DNA of 64,000 bases from Nonomuraea polychroma (GTDB lineage: Bacteria > Actinomycetota > Actinomycetes > Streptosporangiales > Streptosporangiaceae): assembly GCF_004011505.1 (NCBI RefSeq), contig NZ_SAUN01000001.1, positions 6,289,501-6,353,500 on the forward strand. Reading direction: 5' to 3'. The notes beneath the pieces were generated by a model, which saw only the letters and a list, made by a program, of their open reading frames with translations, had not been told where the DNA came from and ran no database searches. Position 1 is the first letter of the stretch; each line of letters opens with the position of its first letter. Position numbers and translations under genes: made by a program. Shown piece after piece: positions 33,156 to 42,083 of this stretch.

Positions 33156-35203
33156 CACGCCACCGAGTCCGGGCGCTTCCACTCCTGGCCGAGCACGTGC
33201 TGGCCCAGGAAGGCGAGCACGGTCTCGTACCAGGCGACGATGTTGCCGGGCTTCAGGATCCAGTGGTTCTCGTCGGGGAAGTACAGGAACTTCGACTCGA
33301 CCTCGCTGCGCCGCAGGTCCCACCACAGGCGCAGCGCCTCACCGATCGGCACTCGGTAATCCTTGTCGCCGTGGATCACGAGCATCGGCGTGGTGATCTT
33401 GTCCAGGGCGGCGTGCGGGGACAGCAGGTCGTACCGCTCGGAGCCAGGGGCGCCGAACTCGCGCTGCCAGTACATCGGGGCGTCCGTGGTGCCGGCGAAC
33501 TGGTCGAGGTTCCAGAGCGAGGCGTGGGTGACGATGGCCTTGTAGCGGTCGCTGTGGCCGGCGATCCAGTTGGCCATGTAGCCGCCGAAGGAGCCGCCCA
33601 TGGCGGCGACGCGCTCGCTGTCGATGTCGTCCCTGGCCAGGGCCACGTCCACGATCGCGTCGAGGTCGGCCTGGGTGCGCGGGCCCCAGTTGCCCCAGCC
33701 GCGATCGATCATGTCCTGACCGTAACCGGTGGACAGGCACGGGTCCGGCATCAACACGGCGTAACCGTGCTCGGCCATGATCCAGGACTGCCAGCGCCAC
33801 TGCCAGTCGTTCCAGGAGCCGAGGGGGCCGCCGTGGATGAACAGCACGAACGGCGCCGGGTCGGCGGCGGAGGCGCCTTCGGGCAGGGCGAGCCAGCCGC
33901 GGATCGTGGCGCCGTCGTCGGCGGTGGCGGAGATCTCGGTGAGCGTGCCGCGCACCTCGGGGCGCGGGGCGGGCGAGGGCAGGTCGGTGATCTCGCCGGT
34001 GGCCACGTCGATCCTGGCCGGGGCGGGGGCGAGGTTGACCGCGCTGCGCAGCGCGTACAGGAAGCGGCCGTCGGCGGAGGCGTTGAGCCCGATGTACGCG
34101 GCGTCGTCCCCGGTCAGCCTGGACACTTCTCCGTGCTCATGGTCGCGCCCACTTCGCTCCTCGTTGGCTCGTCCCTCGCTCTCTCGTCGCGAGTTCCTGC
34201 GGTCGGCCAGCGGGACGCGGAAGATCGGGCGGCGGCCCTGGTGGTCGGCGGCCACGTAGACGGCCGAGGAGTCCGGCGCCCACTCGAGGTCGCCGGCGAA
34301 CAGGCCGGGAGCGTACGCGTGGCCCTCGCCGGTGGCCAGGTCGGCGATCCACAACTCGCTCGTGGCCGAGATGTCCCAACCGGTGTGCCGCTCACGCGAG
34401 CAGGCCACGCGGGCGCCGTCCGGGGAGACCGCGATGGGGTGGGTGAAGTCGTGGGCGTCATCGCTGAGCAGCGTGCGCCGCTCGCCGGTGGCCACGTCGA
34501 TGACCACCAGGTCGGTGCGCATCTCGCCCTTCGGCAGGTACACCCGCCACGTCGTGATCACGCCGGTGCCGTCGGGCGTCAGCTCGAACGAGGCGTCGCG
34601 CAGCGCGTCGCCGGCGTCGGGCGTCAGGTCGCGCACGTCCTCGAGCCGGTCGTCGCCGAGCCGCGCGGCGAACAGCCGGGTGCGGCCGGGCCCGAGGTCG
34701 TGGTCCCAGTAGCGGACCGGTGAGCCCTCGTGCAGGATCGCGCTGATCCCGGCCTCCTTGCGGGCCCTGCGCTTCTCCTCCTCGGCCGCCTCCTCGCCGT
34801 CCAGCACGTCGGAGGCGAACACGACCACGTCTCCCGCGGTGCGTACCGCGGCGATCCCGCCGGGCCTGGCGGCCACCTGCCGGGCCTCGCCACCGGCGCG
34901 GGGCAGCAGCCAGAGTGCGGGGACCTCGTCGGTGGAGTCCTTGACAGTGGGGTCGGGGCGGGCGGAGGTGAACAGCACGTCGCCGGCGGCGGTGAAGACG
35001 GCGGCCGTCTCGCCCTTGGCGGAGCGGGTCAGGCGGTAGGGCTCGCCGTCGAGCGGGATCGCCCAGAGCGCGGTGCCGTACGACTTGCCGTCGGGGTTGA
35101 GTGACTGGACTGTCGAGATGAGCCTGGAACCGTCAGGGGAGAGCCGGAGCGAGAGAACCCGGGGAATGGCCACATATTCACGTATGTCGGTAAATGCGCT
35201 CAC
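33155..35203 (-). CDS. S9-family prolyl-oligopeptidase-like serine peptidase
   Basis: A 682-residue protein. Residues 1-420 form a WD40/TolB-like beta-propeller; the C-terminal alpha/beta-hydrolase domain has HGGPLGSWNDW, the nucleophile in AMGGSFGGYMANW, Asp in HGDKDYRVP and His in PDENHWI. Such enzymes cleave short peptides or acyl-peptides in the cytoplasm. Around residues 335-358 (bases 34135-34200) a very polar Arg/Glu/Ser-rich segment (RRNSRRESEGRANEERSGR) interrupts the propeller and looks like an in-frame insertion of low-complexity DNA. The stop overlaps the IMPase start. Confidence 0.92.
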   Translation of the reverse strand: MSAFTDIREYVAIPRVLSLRLSPDGSRLISTVQSLNPDGKSYGTALWAIPLDGEPYRLTRSAKGETAAVFTAAGDVLFTSARPDPTVKDSTDEVPALWLLPRAGGEARQVAARPGGIAAVRTAGDVVVFASDVLDGEEAAEEEKRRARKEAGISAILHEGSPVRYWDHDLGPGRTRLFAARLGDDRLEDVRDLTPDAGDALRDASFELTPDGTGVITTWRVYLPKGEMRTDLVVIDVATGERRTLLSDDAHDFTHPIAVSPDGARVACSRERHTGWDISATSELWIADLATGEGHAYAPGLFAGDLEWAPDSSAVYVAADHQGRRPIFRVPLADRRNSRRESEGRANEERSGRDHEHGEVSRLTGDDAAYIGLNASADGRFLYALRSAVNLAPAPARIDVATGEITDLPSPAPRPEVRGTLTEISATADDGATIRGWLALPEGASAADPAPFVLFIHGGPLGSWNDWQWRWQSWIMAEHGYAVLMPDPCLSTGYGQDMIDRGWGNWGPRTQADLDAIVDVALARDDIDSERVAAMGGSFGGYMANWIAGHSDRYKAIVTHASLWNLDQFAGTTDAPMYWQREFGAPGSERYDLLSPHAALDKITTPMLVIHGDKDYRVPIGEALRLWWDLRRSEVESKFLYFPDENHWILKPGNIVAWYETVLAFLGQHVLGQEWKRPDSVA

Positions 35204-35368
35204 TCACCCGAACCTACCGCGCACCCAGGACCCCCGGCGCGTGCTTATGGCCTCACTCCGTGAGGCGGGCTCGGTCGCCAGACGCCGCCGTCTTCCCCCG
35301 CTCTGGTCACTACGCTCCCGCCGCTCCTCCAGACGACGGCACTCCCTCGCGCTAATAGGGTTGGTCAC

Positions 35369-36319
35369 GTGGGAGATTACGACGCTCTGCTGGTCCTGTC
35401 GTTCGGAGGTCCCGAGGGTCCCGACGATGTGATGCCGTTCCTGGAAAACGTCGTGCGCGGCCGCGGCGTGCCGCGCGAGCGGCTGCTCGAGGTGGCCGAG
35501 CACTACCAGAGCTTCGGCGGGGTCAGCCCGATCAACCAGCAGAACCGCGACCTGATCGAGGCGCTGCGCCCGGTCCTGGACGTGCCGGTCTACTGGGGCA
35601 ATCGCAACTGGCACCCGTTCGGCGAGGACACCGTGCGCCAGATGAAGGCCGACGGGATCCGCAAGGCGGCCGTCTTCCCCACGTCGGCGTTCGCGGGCTA
35701 CTCCAGCTGCCGTCAGTACTACGAGGACATCGCCAGGATCTCCGTCGAGGACGGTCCCGAGCTGGTCAAGATGCGGCATTTCGGGGACCACCCCGGGTTC
35801 GTGGCCGCCATGGCCGACCACACGCGGGCGGCGCTGGAGCGGCTCGGCCGCGACGACGCCAGGCTCGTGTTCACCGCGCACAGCATCCCGGTGTCGATGG
35901 CCGAGACCGCCGGCCCGTCCGGCGGCCTCTACGAGGCGCAGCTGCGCCGGAGCGCCGAGCTGGTCAACCAGGCGCTCGGCCGCACCCAGCCGTGGGACCT
36001 GGTGTGGCAGTCGCGCAGCGGGCCGCCGCAGGTGCCGTGGCTGGAGCCGGACGTCTGCGACTTCCTGCGCAAGACGGAGGCCCGCGCGGTCGTGCTGGTG
36101 CCGATCGGGTTCGTCTCCGACCACATGGAGGTCGTCTACGACCTCGACACCGAGGCGAGGGACGTGGCCGCGGAGATCGGCCTGCCGTTGGAGCGGGCGG
36201 CGACGGTCGGCACGCACCCGCGTTTCGTGCGCATGGTTCGCGAGCTGATGGACGAGCCGGAGCCCGTCCCGTGTGCCGTCACCTGCTGCCCGCCGCCCAG
36301 AAGGCGTCCTCAGGCGTAG
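35369..36319 (+). CDS. hemH: Ferrochelatase (coproporphyrin ferrochelatase type)
   Basis: A 316-residue enzyme inserting Fe2+ into a porphyrin; in actinobacteria the substrate is coproporphyrin III. LLVLSFGGPEGPDDVMPFLENV opens the fold, FTAHSIPVSM has the metal-binding His, and SDHMEVVYDLD the Glu. SSCRQYY and the C-terminal CAVTCC supply the four Cys expected for the [2Fe-2S] cluster seen in actinobacterial ferrochelatases. The start is GTG. The 165-base gap upstream is low-complexity and divergent from the S9 peptidase. Its end overlaps the convergent transglycosylase by 10 bases. Confidence 0.93.
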   Translation: MGDYDALLVLSFGGPEGPDDVMPFLENVVRGRGVPRERLLEVAEHYQSFGGVSPINQQNRDLIEALRPVLDVPVYWGNRNWHPFGEDTVRQMKADGIRKAAVFPTSAFAGYSSCRQYYEDIARISVEDGPELVKMRHFGDHPGFVAAMADHTRAALERLGRDDARLVFTAHSIPVSMAETAGPSGGLYEAQLRRSAELVNQALGRTQPWDLVWQSRSGPPQVPWLEPDVCDFLRKTEARAVVLVPIGFVSDHMEVVYDLDTEARDVAAEIGLPLERAATVGTHPRFVRMVRELMDEPEPVPCAVTCCPPPRRRPQA

Positions 36320-37476
36320 GTGCGGGCGTACGCCTCGGCGATGCCCATGACCTTGTTCACGTAGTCCCAGGAGTGGTTGTAGAACCAGATCGCCTTGCGT
36401 AGCTTCTCGCCGCCCTTGCCGGCGCCGTTGGCGCACAGGTAGTTGGCCGCGCCCGGCACCGCGTCGTACGGGCTCCAGATGTCGGCCTTGCCGTCGCCGT
36501 CGCCGTCCACGCCGTAGGCCTTCCAGGTGGCGGGCATGAACTGCATGGGCCCGAGCGCCCCGGCGCTGGACGGGCCGTTGTTGCGGCCGTGGCTGCTCTC
36601 GACCTGGCCGATCGCGGCCAGCACCGTCCACGACAGCCCTGGGCAGCGGGTGGCGGAGGCCTTGTAGAGCTCGAGGTAGCTGCCCGGGCGGCCGACGTTG
36701 ACCGTCTGCGGGCTCGGCTGGTCCCGCTTCTTGGCCCGGGCGGCGGAGTCCAGCACGACGACCTGGGCGCCTTTGCCGAGCAGCTTGCGCACGCCCGACT
36801 CGCCGATCTTGCCCGGCTTGCCGTGCAGCAGCACCGCGACCTCCGGCGCGAACCCGAGCGACCTGCCCAGGTCGGCGCTCACCAGCCCGTCCACGCCGTG
36901 CAGGCCGAGCGGGGCCGAGGCCGCGACGCGGAGCGTGGGACCGCCGTCCACCTGGTACATGGCGCCCAGGATCATCCCGAACTTGCCGATCGCGCTCGCG
37001 TCGGCCACCAGCTCTCCCCTGGCCAGCGCGCTCCACACGGCCGGCTGGTCGGCGACCGGCTGCGGCGTCCACGAGCGGAACTGGGCCGGGTCGACGGCCA
37101 GCAGGTTCAGCGCGGTGCCCGAGACCTTGACCGCGCCGGCGTCGACCACGGTCACCTTCTGCACGTGCTTCAGCCCGCCGAGCCTGAGCCTGGTCTCCTT
37201 GGGCACGGCGGACGGCGCGATCGCCAGCACGCGCGGCGGGGTCGAGGTGACACCGGGGCCGCCGGAGCCGAAGTCTTTGATCGGTTCCGCCTTGGGCACG
37301 ATCTGGTCGAGACGGGGGGCGGCCGTGGGCTGGCGTGTCGGTCTGCGTACCGGCTCTTGAGCGGTTTTGAGCAGGTCATCGTCCAGGAACACGACGACTC
37401 CACCGGCCGCGGCGGTGACCGCGAGCACGGCGATGACCATGAGCATGACCGCGCGGAACGTGGGAAGTCCGGACAC
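36310..37476 (-). CDS. Lytic murein transglycosylase (SLT/MltB-like)
   Basis: A membrane-anchored cell-wall enzyme of about 388 residues. A signal anchor (VMLMVIAVLAVTAAAGGVVVFL) leads to a Pro-rich linker, a middle domain of about 180 residues of unknown role, and a C-terminal lysozyme-like domain with the catalytic Glu in GQVESSHGR, then GALGPMQFMPATWKAYGVD. A DGDGDGKADIW stretch resembles a calcium loop. The GTG at 37476 gives a normal signal anchor; a TTG at 37536 would add 20 residues, and neither has a clear ribosome-binding site. Confidence 0.88.
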   Translation of the reverse strand: MSGLPTFRAVMLMVIAVLAVTAAAGGVVVFLDDDLLKTAQEPVRRPTRQPTAAPRLDQIVPKAEPIKDFGSGGPGVTSTPPRVLAIAPSAVPKETRLRLGGLKHVQKVTVVDAGAVKVSGTALNLLAVDPAQFRSWTPQPVADQPAVWSALARGELVADASAIGKFGMILGAMYQVDGGPTLRVAASAPLGLHGVDGLVSADLGRSLGFAPEVAVLLHGKPGKIGESGVRKLLGKGAQVVVLDSAARAKKRDQPSPQTVNVGRPGSYLELYKASATRCPGLSWTVLAAIGQVESSHGRNNGPSSAGALGPMQFMPATWKAYGVDGDGDGKADIWSPYDAVPGAANYLCANGAGKGGEKLRKAIWFYNHSWDYVNKVMGIAEAYARTYA

Positions 37477-37568
37477 TCGGGACAGGTTAGTCCAGGCAGC
37501 CGAAAATCGACTTGCTAACCGGGCATCGGTGCGCAATGGTTAGCTGGCGGAAGTAAGGGGGAAACGGG

Positions 37569-38774
37569 GTGGTCGGGCCTTACCGGGGGCTGTTCAACGG
37601 GCCTGGCATCAAGGCGTTCGTGCTGGCGGGCTTCGTCGGGCGGATGCCGATGTCGATGATCGGGATCGGGATCGTCTTACTGATCTCCGCGCTCACGGAC
37701 AACTACGCCACCGCCGGCGCCGTAGCCGCCACCACCAACGTGGCCTTCGCCGTCGGCGCTCCACTGTCCGGGCGCCTCATGGACCGGTTCGGCCAGAGCC
37801 GGGTGATCCCGCCGTTCGCCGTGGTCAACGCCCTGGGGCTGGCCGCTCTGCTGTTCTCTGCCGGTCTGGGGCTGCCCGAGTGGACGTTGTACGCCTCGGG
37901 CCTGGTGGTCGGGGCCACGTCGCTGTCGGTCGGCTCGCTGGTACGCGCCAGATGGTCAGTCATCCACGGCGGCTCCAGCAAGCTGCACACCGCCTTCGCC
38001 TTCGAGTCCGTGGTCGACGAGGTCATCTTCGTCACCGGGCCAGCCCTGGTCACGGTGCTGGCCACCGGCGTGAGCCCGTACATGGGGCTGGCCGTGGCGC
38101 TGGTCTTCATGTTCGTCGGCTGCCTGGCGCTGGCGGCGCAGCGGCGGACGCAGCCGCCCGTCCAGCCGGGCAAGTCCGGCGGGGGCGGCACGCCCATCCT
38201 GATCCCCGGGATCGCCCTGCTGTCATGCGTCTTCCTGGCGATGGGGGCGGTGTTCGGGTCCGTGGACCTGATCACGGTGGCGTTCGCCGAGGAGCAGGGG
38301 GCGAAGGGGGCCGCGGGGTTCCTGCTCGCCTCGTTCGCGGGCGGTTCGATGGTGTCGGGGCTCTGGTTCGGGTCCAGGCACTGGCGGATCTCGCTGCGGG
38401 GCCGGTTCGTGCGGGCGCTGTTCGTGTTCGCGCTGGGGTTGCTGCCGATCATGTTCATCGGCGACGCGCTGATCATGGCGGGGGCGCTCTTCCTGGCCGG
38501 GTTCGCGATCTCGCCGACGCTCATCACCGGCTTCTCGCTCACCGAGCGGCTGGTGCCTCCGTCCCTGCTCACCGAGGGCATGGCGTGGATCTCCACCGCC
38601 CTCGGCTTCGGCGTGGCGATCGGCGCGTGGGCGGGCGGGCGGCTCACCGAGACGTACGGCGCGTCCAACGCCTACGTCTTCAGTCTGGGTGCGGCGATCC
38701 TGGCCGTGATCGTGGGACTCGGAGGTTCGGGTTTCCTGAGAGTGCCCGAGGCGTCTTCACCCGCGCAGAGTTGA
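37569..38774 (+). CDS. MFS transporter
   Basis: A 401-residue protein with about twelve membrane segments. GAPLSGRLMDRFGQSRVIPPF is a motif-A-like loop between TM2 and TM3, and TALGFGVAIGAWAGGRLTETYG lies near the end. It looks like a drug or metabolite exporter of unknown substrate. The start is GTG after GGGGGAAA. It is divergent from the transglycosylase; the deacetylase gene follows 54 bases later on the same strand. Confidence 0.88.
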   Translation: MVGPYRGLFNGPGIKAFVLAGFVGRMPMSMIGIGIVLLISALTDNYATAGAVAATTNVAFAVGAPLSGRLMDRFGQSRVIPPFAVVNALGLAALLFSAGLGLPEWTLYASGLVVGATSLSVGSLVRARWSVIHGGSSKLHTAFAFESVVDEVIFVTGPALVTVLATGVSPYMGLAVALVFMFVGCLALAAQRRTQPPVQPGKSGGGGTPILIPGIALLSCVFLAMGAVFGSVDLITVAFAEEQGAKGAAGFLLASFAGGSMVSGLWFGSRHWRISLRGRFVRALFVFALGLLPIMFIGDALIMAGALFLAGFAISPTLITGFSLTERLVPPSLLTEGMAWISTALGFGVAIGAWAGGRLTETYGASNAYVFSLGAAILAVIVGLGGSGFLRVPEASSPAQS

Positions 38775-38828
38775 TCCGCTAACGTCGGGACATCCCTCGC
38801 ATCATCCATCACTATGGAAGCTTTACTT

Positions 38829-39551
38829 ATGTCCCGACAAATCAGTTCACTTCTAGCAATTGCGGCTGTATGCGTCACCCTCACCCCGGCGCCCGCGTTA
38901 GCCCAGGCACCGAAGAAGGCCCCGGTCGACTGCGAGCAGGTCAAGTGCATCGCGCTGACCTTCGACGACGGGCCGGGCAAGTACGCGGGCATCCTGCTCG
39001 ACACGTTGAAGAAGCACAACGCCAAGGCGACGTTCTTCCTCGAGGGCCAGTACGCGAAGAGCCGCCCCACGTACGTCAAGCGCATGGTCGCCGAGGGCCA
39101 CGAGCTCGGCAACCACAGCTACACCCACCCTGACTTCAGGAAGCTCGAGCCTTGGGAGATCAGGGCCGAGATCAAGAAGACCCAGGACGCCGTCAAGAAG
39201 GCGGCGGGCGTCGAGCCCAAGCTGCTGCGGCCCCCGTACGGGATGGACGACCTGCAGGTCTCCGACATAGCCGCCGAGTTCGACATGCCGATCATCCTCT
39301 GGACCGGCGGCTCGGAGGACTGGAAGAGCAAGAACGTCGAGGCCATCAAGAAGAAGACCCTCGAGGTGGCCAAGCAGGACGGCATCATCCTCATGCACGA
39401 CTGGGTGAAGCAGACCGTCGAGGCCATGCCGTCGATCATCAAAACCCTGCAGGGCAAGGGCTACCACCTGGTGACCGTGTCCGACATCGTGAAGCGGCAG
39501 AACCTCAAGCCCGGCGACGTTTTCCCGCTTCCCGAGGGCTGGGAGAACTGA
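38829..39551 (+). CDS. Secreted polysaccharide deacetylase (NodB domain, CE4)
   Basis: A 240-residue secreted protein. A signal peptide (SSLLAIAAVCVTLTPAPALAQA) precedes a NodB domain with IALTFDDGPG (motif 1), HSYTHPDF (motif 2 metal His), LLRPPYGM (motif 3), WTGGSEDW (motif 4 region) and IILMHDW (motif 5). It probably removes acetyl groups from peptidoglycan or another surface glycan. The ATG at 38829 is preferred over 38814 because GGAAG lies 8 bases upstream. The domain is Lys-rich compared with neighbouring proteins. Confidence 0.92.
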   Translation: MSRQISSLLAIAAVCVTLTPAPALAQAPKKAPVDCEQVKCIALTFDDGPGKYAGILLDTLKKHNAKATFFLEGQYAKSRPTYVKRMVAEGHELGNHSYTHPDFRKLEPWEIRAEIKKTQDAVKKAAGVEPKLLRPPYGMDDLQVSDIAAEFDMPIILWTGGSEDWKSKNVEAIKKKTLEVAKQDGIILMHDWVKQTVEAMPSIIKTLQGKGYHLVTVSDIVKRQNLKPGDVFPLPEGWEN

Positions 39552-39598
39552 GTATCGTTCACGTTCACCAGAACGAGAACTCTTTTGAGGGGCGCTCA

Positions 39599-40876
39599 AT
39601 GGTCTTCACGAACTGGGCGAAGAACCAGTCGAGCAGCCCTGTCGAGGTGCGTGCGCCGGAGTCCGTCGCGGACGTCGTACGCGCCGTGCGGGACGCCGCC
39701 GCCTCCGGGCGGCGGGTCCGCATGGTCGGAACGGGTCACTCCTTCACGGGAGTGGCCCTCACCGACGGCATCATGTTGCGCCCTGACGCGCTGACCGGAA
39801 TCACCTCGTACGCCGACGACCGCGTCACCGTGCGGGCCGGCACCCCGCTCAAGGTCCTGAACGAGCTGCTCGACGAGCGCGAGCTCGCGCTGGCCAACAT
39901 GGGCGACATCACCGAGCAGACCGTCGCGGGCGCCATCCAGACCGGCACCCACGGCACCGGGCGCGACAGCGGCGGGCTCGCCGACCAGGTCGCCGAACTG
40001 GAGCTGGTGCTGGCCGACGGGTCGGTGGCCACCGCCTCCCCCGGCGACGACCTGTTCGACGCGGCCCGGGTCGGGCTGGGCGCGCTCGGGGTGGTGACGG
40101 CCGTGACGTTCCGGGTCGAGCCCGCGTTCCTGCTGCACAACAGGCGGCGCAAGATGGCGCTCGGCGAGATCCTGGACTCGCTCGACGAGCTGACCTCCGC
40201 CAACGAGCATCTGGACTTCTTCTGGCTGCCGCACACCGACGCCTGCCTGGTCAAGACCAACAACCGGCATCCCGGTCCCGCGTCGCCGCCGAGCGTGGTC
40301 AAGCGCTGGCTGGAGAACGTGTTCCTGGAGAACACCGTGTTCGGCGCGGCCTGCGCGACCGGGGCCCGCTTCCCCGGGCTGATCCCGCGGATCAACGAGG
40401 TCAGCGCGGCGGCGCTGGGGGACTCCGCGTCGGTCGACACCTCGTACAAGATCTTCACGGCCCGGCGGGACGTGCGGTTCCTCGAGATGGAGTACGCCGT
40501 GCCGCGTGAGCGCCTGGCGCAGGCGTTACGCGAGACGCGTGACCTCATCGACCGCATGGGGTGGCTGATCACCTTCCCGGTGGAGGTGCGGGTGACGCCG
40601 CCCAGCGACGCCTGGTTGTCCACGGCGTACGGGCGGGCATCGGCGTACATCGCGTGCCACATCTACCGCCCGACGCCGAACCCGGCGTACTTCGAGGGCG
40701 TGGAGGAGATCATGGTGCGGCTGGACGGACGGCCGCACTGGGGCAAGCTGCACACCAGGGACGCCGCTTACCTGGGCAAGGTCTATCCGCGCTTCGCGGA
40801 CTTCGCCGCGCTGCGCGACCGGCTCGACCCGCGCCGCCTGTTCACCAACGACTACCTGGACCTGGTACTCGGCTAG
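39599..40876 (+). CDS. FAD-linked alditol/aldonolactone oxidase (D-arabinono-1,4-lactone oxidase family)
   Basis: A 425-residue flavoenzyme. An FAD-binding_4 domain covers residues 12-180; RMVGTGHSFTG places His47 where the related Streptomyces alditol oxidase covalently binds FAD. The C-terminal ALO domain ends with HWGKLHTRDAAYLGKVYPRFADF and DPRRLFTNDYLD. Relatives oxidise xylitol and sorbitol, or aldonolactones, with O2 to give H2O2. The ATG is preceded by GAGGGG. The deacetylase lies 47 bases upstream, so joint transcription is possible. Confidence 0.92.
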   Translation: MVFTNWAKNQSSSPVEVRAPESVADVVRAVRDAAASGRRVRMVGTGHSFTGVALTDGIMLRPDALTGITSYADDRVTVRAGTPLKVLNELLDERELALANMGDITEQTVAGAIQTGTHGTGRDSGGLADQVAELELVLADGSVATASPGDDLFDAARVGLGALGVVTAVTFRVEPAFLLHNRRRKMALGEILDSLDELTSANEHLDFFWLPHTDACLVKTNNRHPGPASPPSVVKRWLENVFLENTVFGAACATGARFPGLIPRINEVSAAALGDSASVDTSYKIFTARRDVRFLEMEYAVPRERLAQALRETRDLIDRMGWLITFPVEVRVTPPSDAWLSTAYGRASAYIACHIYRPTPNPAYFEGVEEIMVRLDGRPHWGKLHTRDAAYLGKVYPRFADFAALRDRLDPRRLFTNDYLDLVLG

Positions 40877-40883
40877 AGCCGTC

Positions 40884-40901
40884 GTTCTTTCGGTAAAGAA
40901 C
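40884..40901 (+). terminator. Hairpin after the oxidase gene
   Basis: GTTCTTT/AAAGAAC form a 7-base stem with loop CGGT. An overlapping alternative pairing, GTCGTTC (40881-40887) with GAACGAC (40910-40916), is also possible. It begins 7 bases after the stop codon; a terminator role is likely but not strong. Confidence 0.45.
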
Positions 40902-40972
40902 TGGCTCGCGAACGACCGTGAGGGCGTGTCCCGCCGCCCGGATGACACGCGCGGCGTGCACCCTCGACACCC

Positions 40973-41920
40973 GTGTCCCGACGACTCGGCCTGCCCTCCG
41001 TATACCTCGCCGCGGCCGTGGCGACGGCCGCCACGACCGCCGTCCCACTGGCCATGACACCCGCCTCGGGACTCGCCCTGCGCCCCGCGGCCACCGAACC
41101 CGCCCACCCCTACATCGTCATCGCGCGCGGCCCGGCGGCCGCCCGCGATCTCGTCGGCGAGGTGCGGTGGCGGGTGCGGCGTTACTACACCGCGGCGCTG
41201 CCCGGGTTCGCCGCCTTCCTCAGCGCCGCCGAGCTCGCCTCACTACGTGCCGACCCGCGGGTCCGCACGATCGAGCCCGACCGGCGGCTCCACGCCGTGC
41301 CCATCAGGAGACTTGCCCGCCCACCGGCCGGCCCGGGCACCGGGACGGGCGCCACCGTGTACGTCGTGGACAGCGGCGTGGACGCCGGCCGGGCCGAGTT
41401 CGGAGACCGCGCCTGGCGCGCCTTCGACGCCACCGGCGGCGCCGGGCGGGACTGCGGCGGCCACGGCACACAGGTCGCCGGCCGCGTCCACGCCGCCGCG
41501 CCGGGCGCCGGGATCGCCTCGGTACGCGTGCTCGATTGCGGCAACTCCGGCACACTGGCCGACGTGCTGGCGGGGCTCGACTGGATCCGCCGGCACGCGC
41601 GCGGCCCATCCGTCGCCACTCTCGCGGTCGACGGATCCGGCTCGCCCTCCCTCGACGCCGCCGTACGTTCGCTGGTGCGGTCGGGGGTGTTCGTGGCGGG
41701 GGCGGCCGATGCCGCCCGGTGCCGGGTGGAGCCGGGCGGGGCGGCGTACTCGGCGCTCGCCCCGTACTCAGCGGGAGCCGCCGCCCGCTACCTGGAGCGC
41801 CATCCAGGCACGAACCCGGCCATCCTGGCGTCTCGCCTCAACTGCACCTCAACCCACGATGCGATTCGCCAGAACCCAGGCAGGGCCTCTAACCTCCTGA
41901 GGCACAGGGGCGGGCTCTAG
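40973..41920 (+). CDS. Degenerate or compact S8 subtilase
   Basis: A 315-residue secreted protein: signal peptide (about residues 1-35), an Inhibitor_I9-like propeptide (HPYIVIARGPAAARD to RTIEPDRRLHA), then a peptidase S8 domain with the Asp in VYVVDSGVD and the His in CGGHGTQVAG. The last third is contracted: the oxyanion-hole Asn motif (AAGN) reads GAAD, and where GTSMAAPYVAG should be the sequence reads AYSALAPYSAG, leaving a Ser in place but not its usual surroundings. About 70-100 residues found in normal subtilases are missing. It may be inactive. The start is GTG. Confidence 0.75.
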   Translation: MSRRLGLPSVYLAAAVATAATTAVPLAMTPASGLALRPAATEPAHPYIVIARGPAAARDLVGEVRWRVRRYYTAALPGFAAFLSAAELASLRADPRVRTIEPDRRLHAVPIRRLARPPAGPGTGTGATVYVVDSGVDAGRAEFGDRAWRAFDATGGAGRDCGGHGTQVAGRVHAAAPGAGIASVRVLDCGNSGTLADVLAGLDWIRRHARGPSVATLAVDGSGSPSLDAAVRSLVRSGVFVAGAADAARCRVEPGGAAYSALAPYSAGAAARYLERHPGTNPAILASRLNCTSTHDAIRQNPGRASNLLRHRGGL

Positions 41921-42083
41921 AGGCATGGATTCGACAAGTGTGACCGGCGTCACATCGCCCCGGGGCTATCCCAGGAAGGCGATGTTCGGACATGCCGGGT
42001 ACGGTGCTGGCAGGCAACCGGCACACGCGAGAGACTCAAGGGTCCGGGGGAAGAATGGCGACGACGCTGACGAAGGGACTCGC

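Noticed and set aside
35204..37072. A 622-codon minus-strand frame covering the hemH gene
   Set aside because: It lies opposite hemH and part of the transglycosylase, and its composition is that of a shadow frame. The part beyond hemH is low-complexity spacer.
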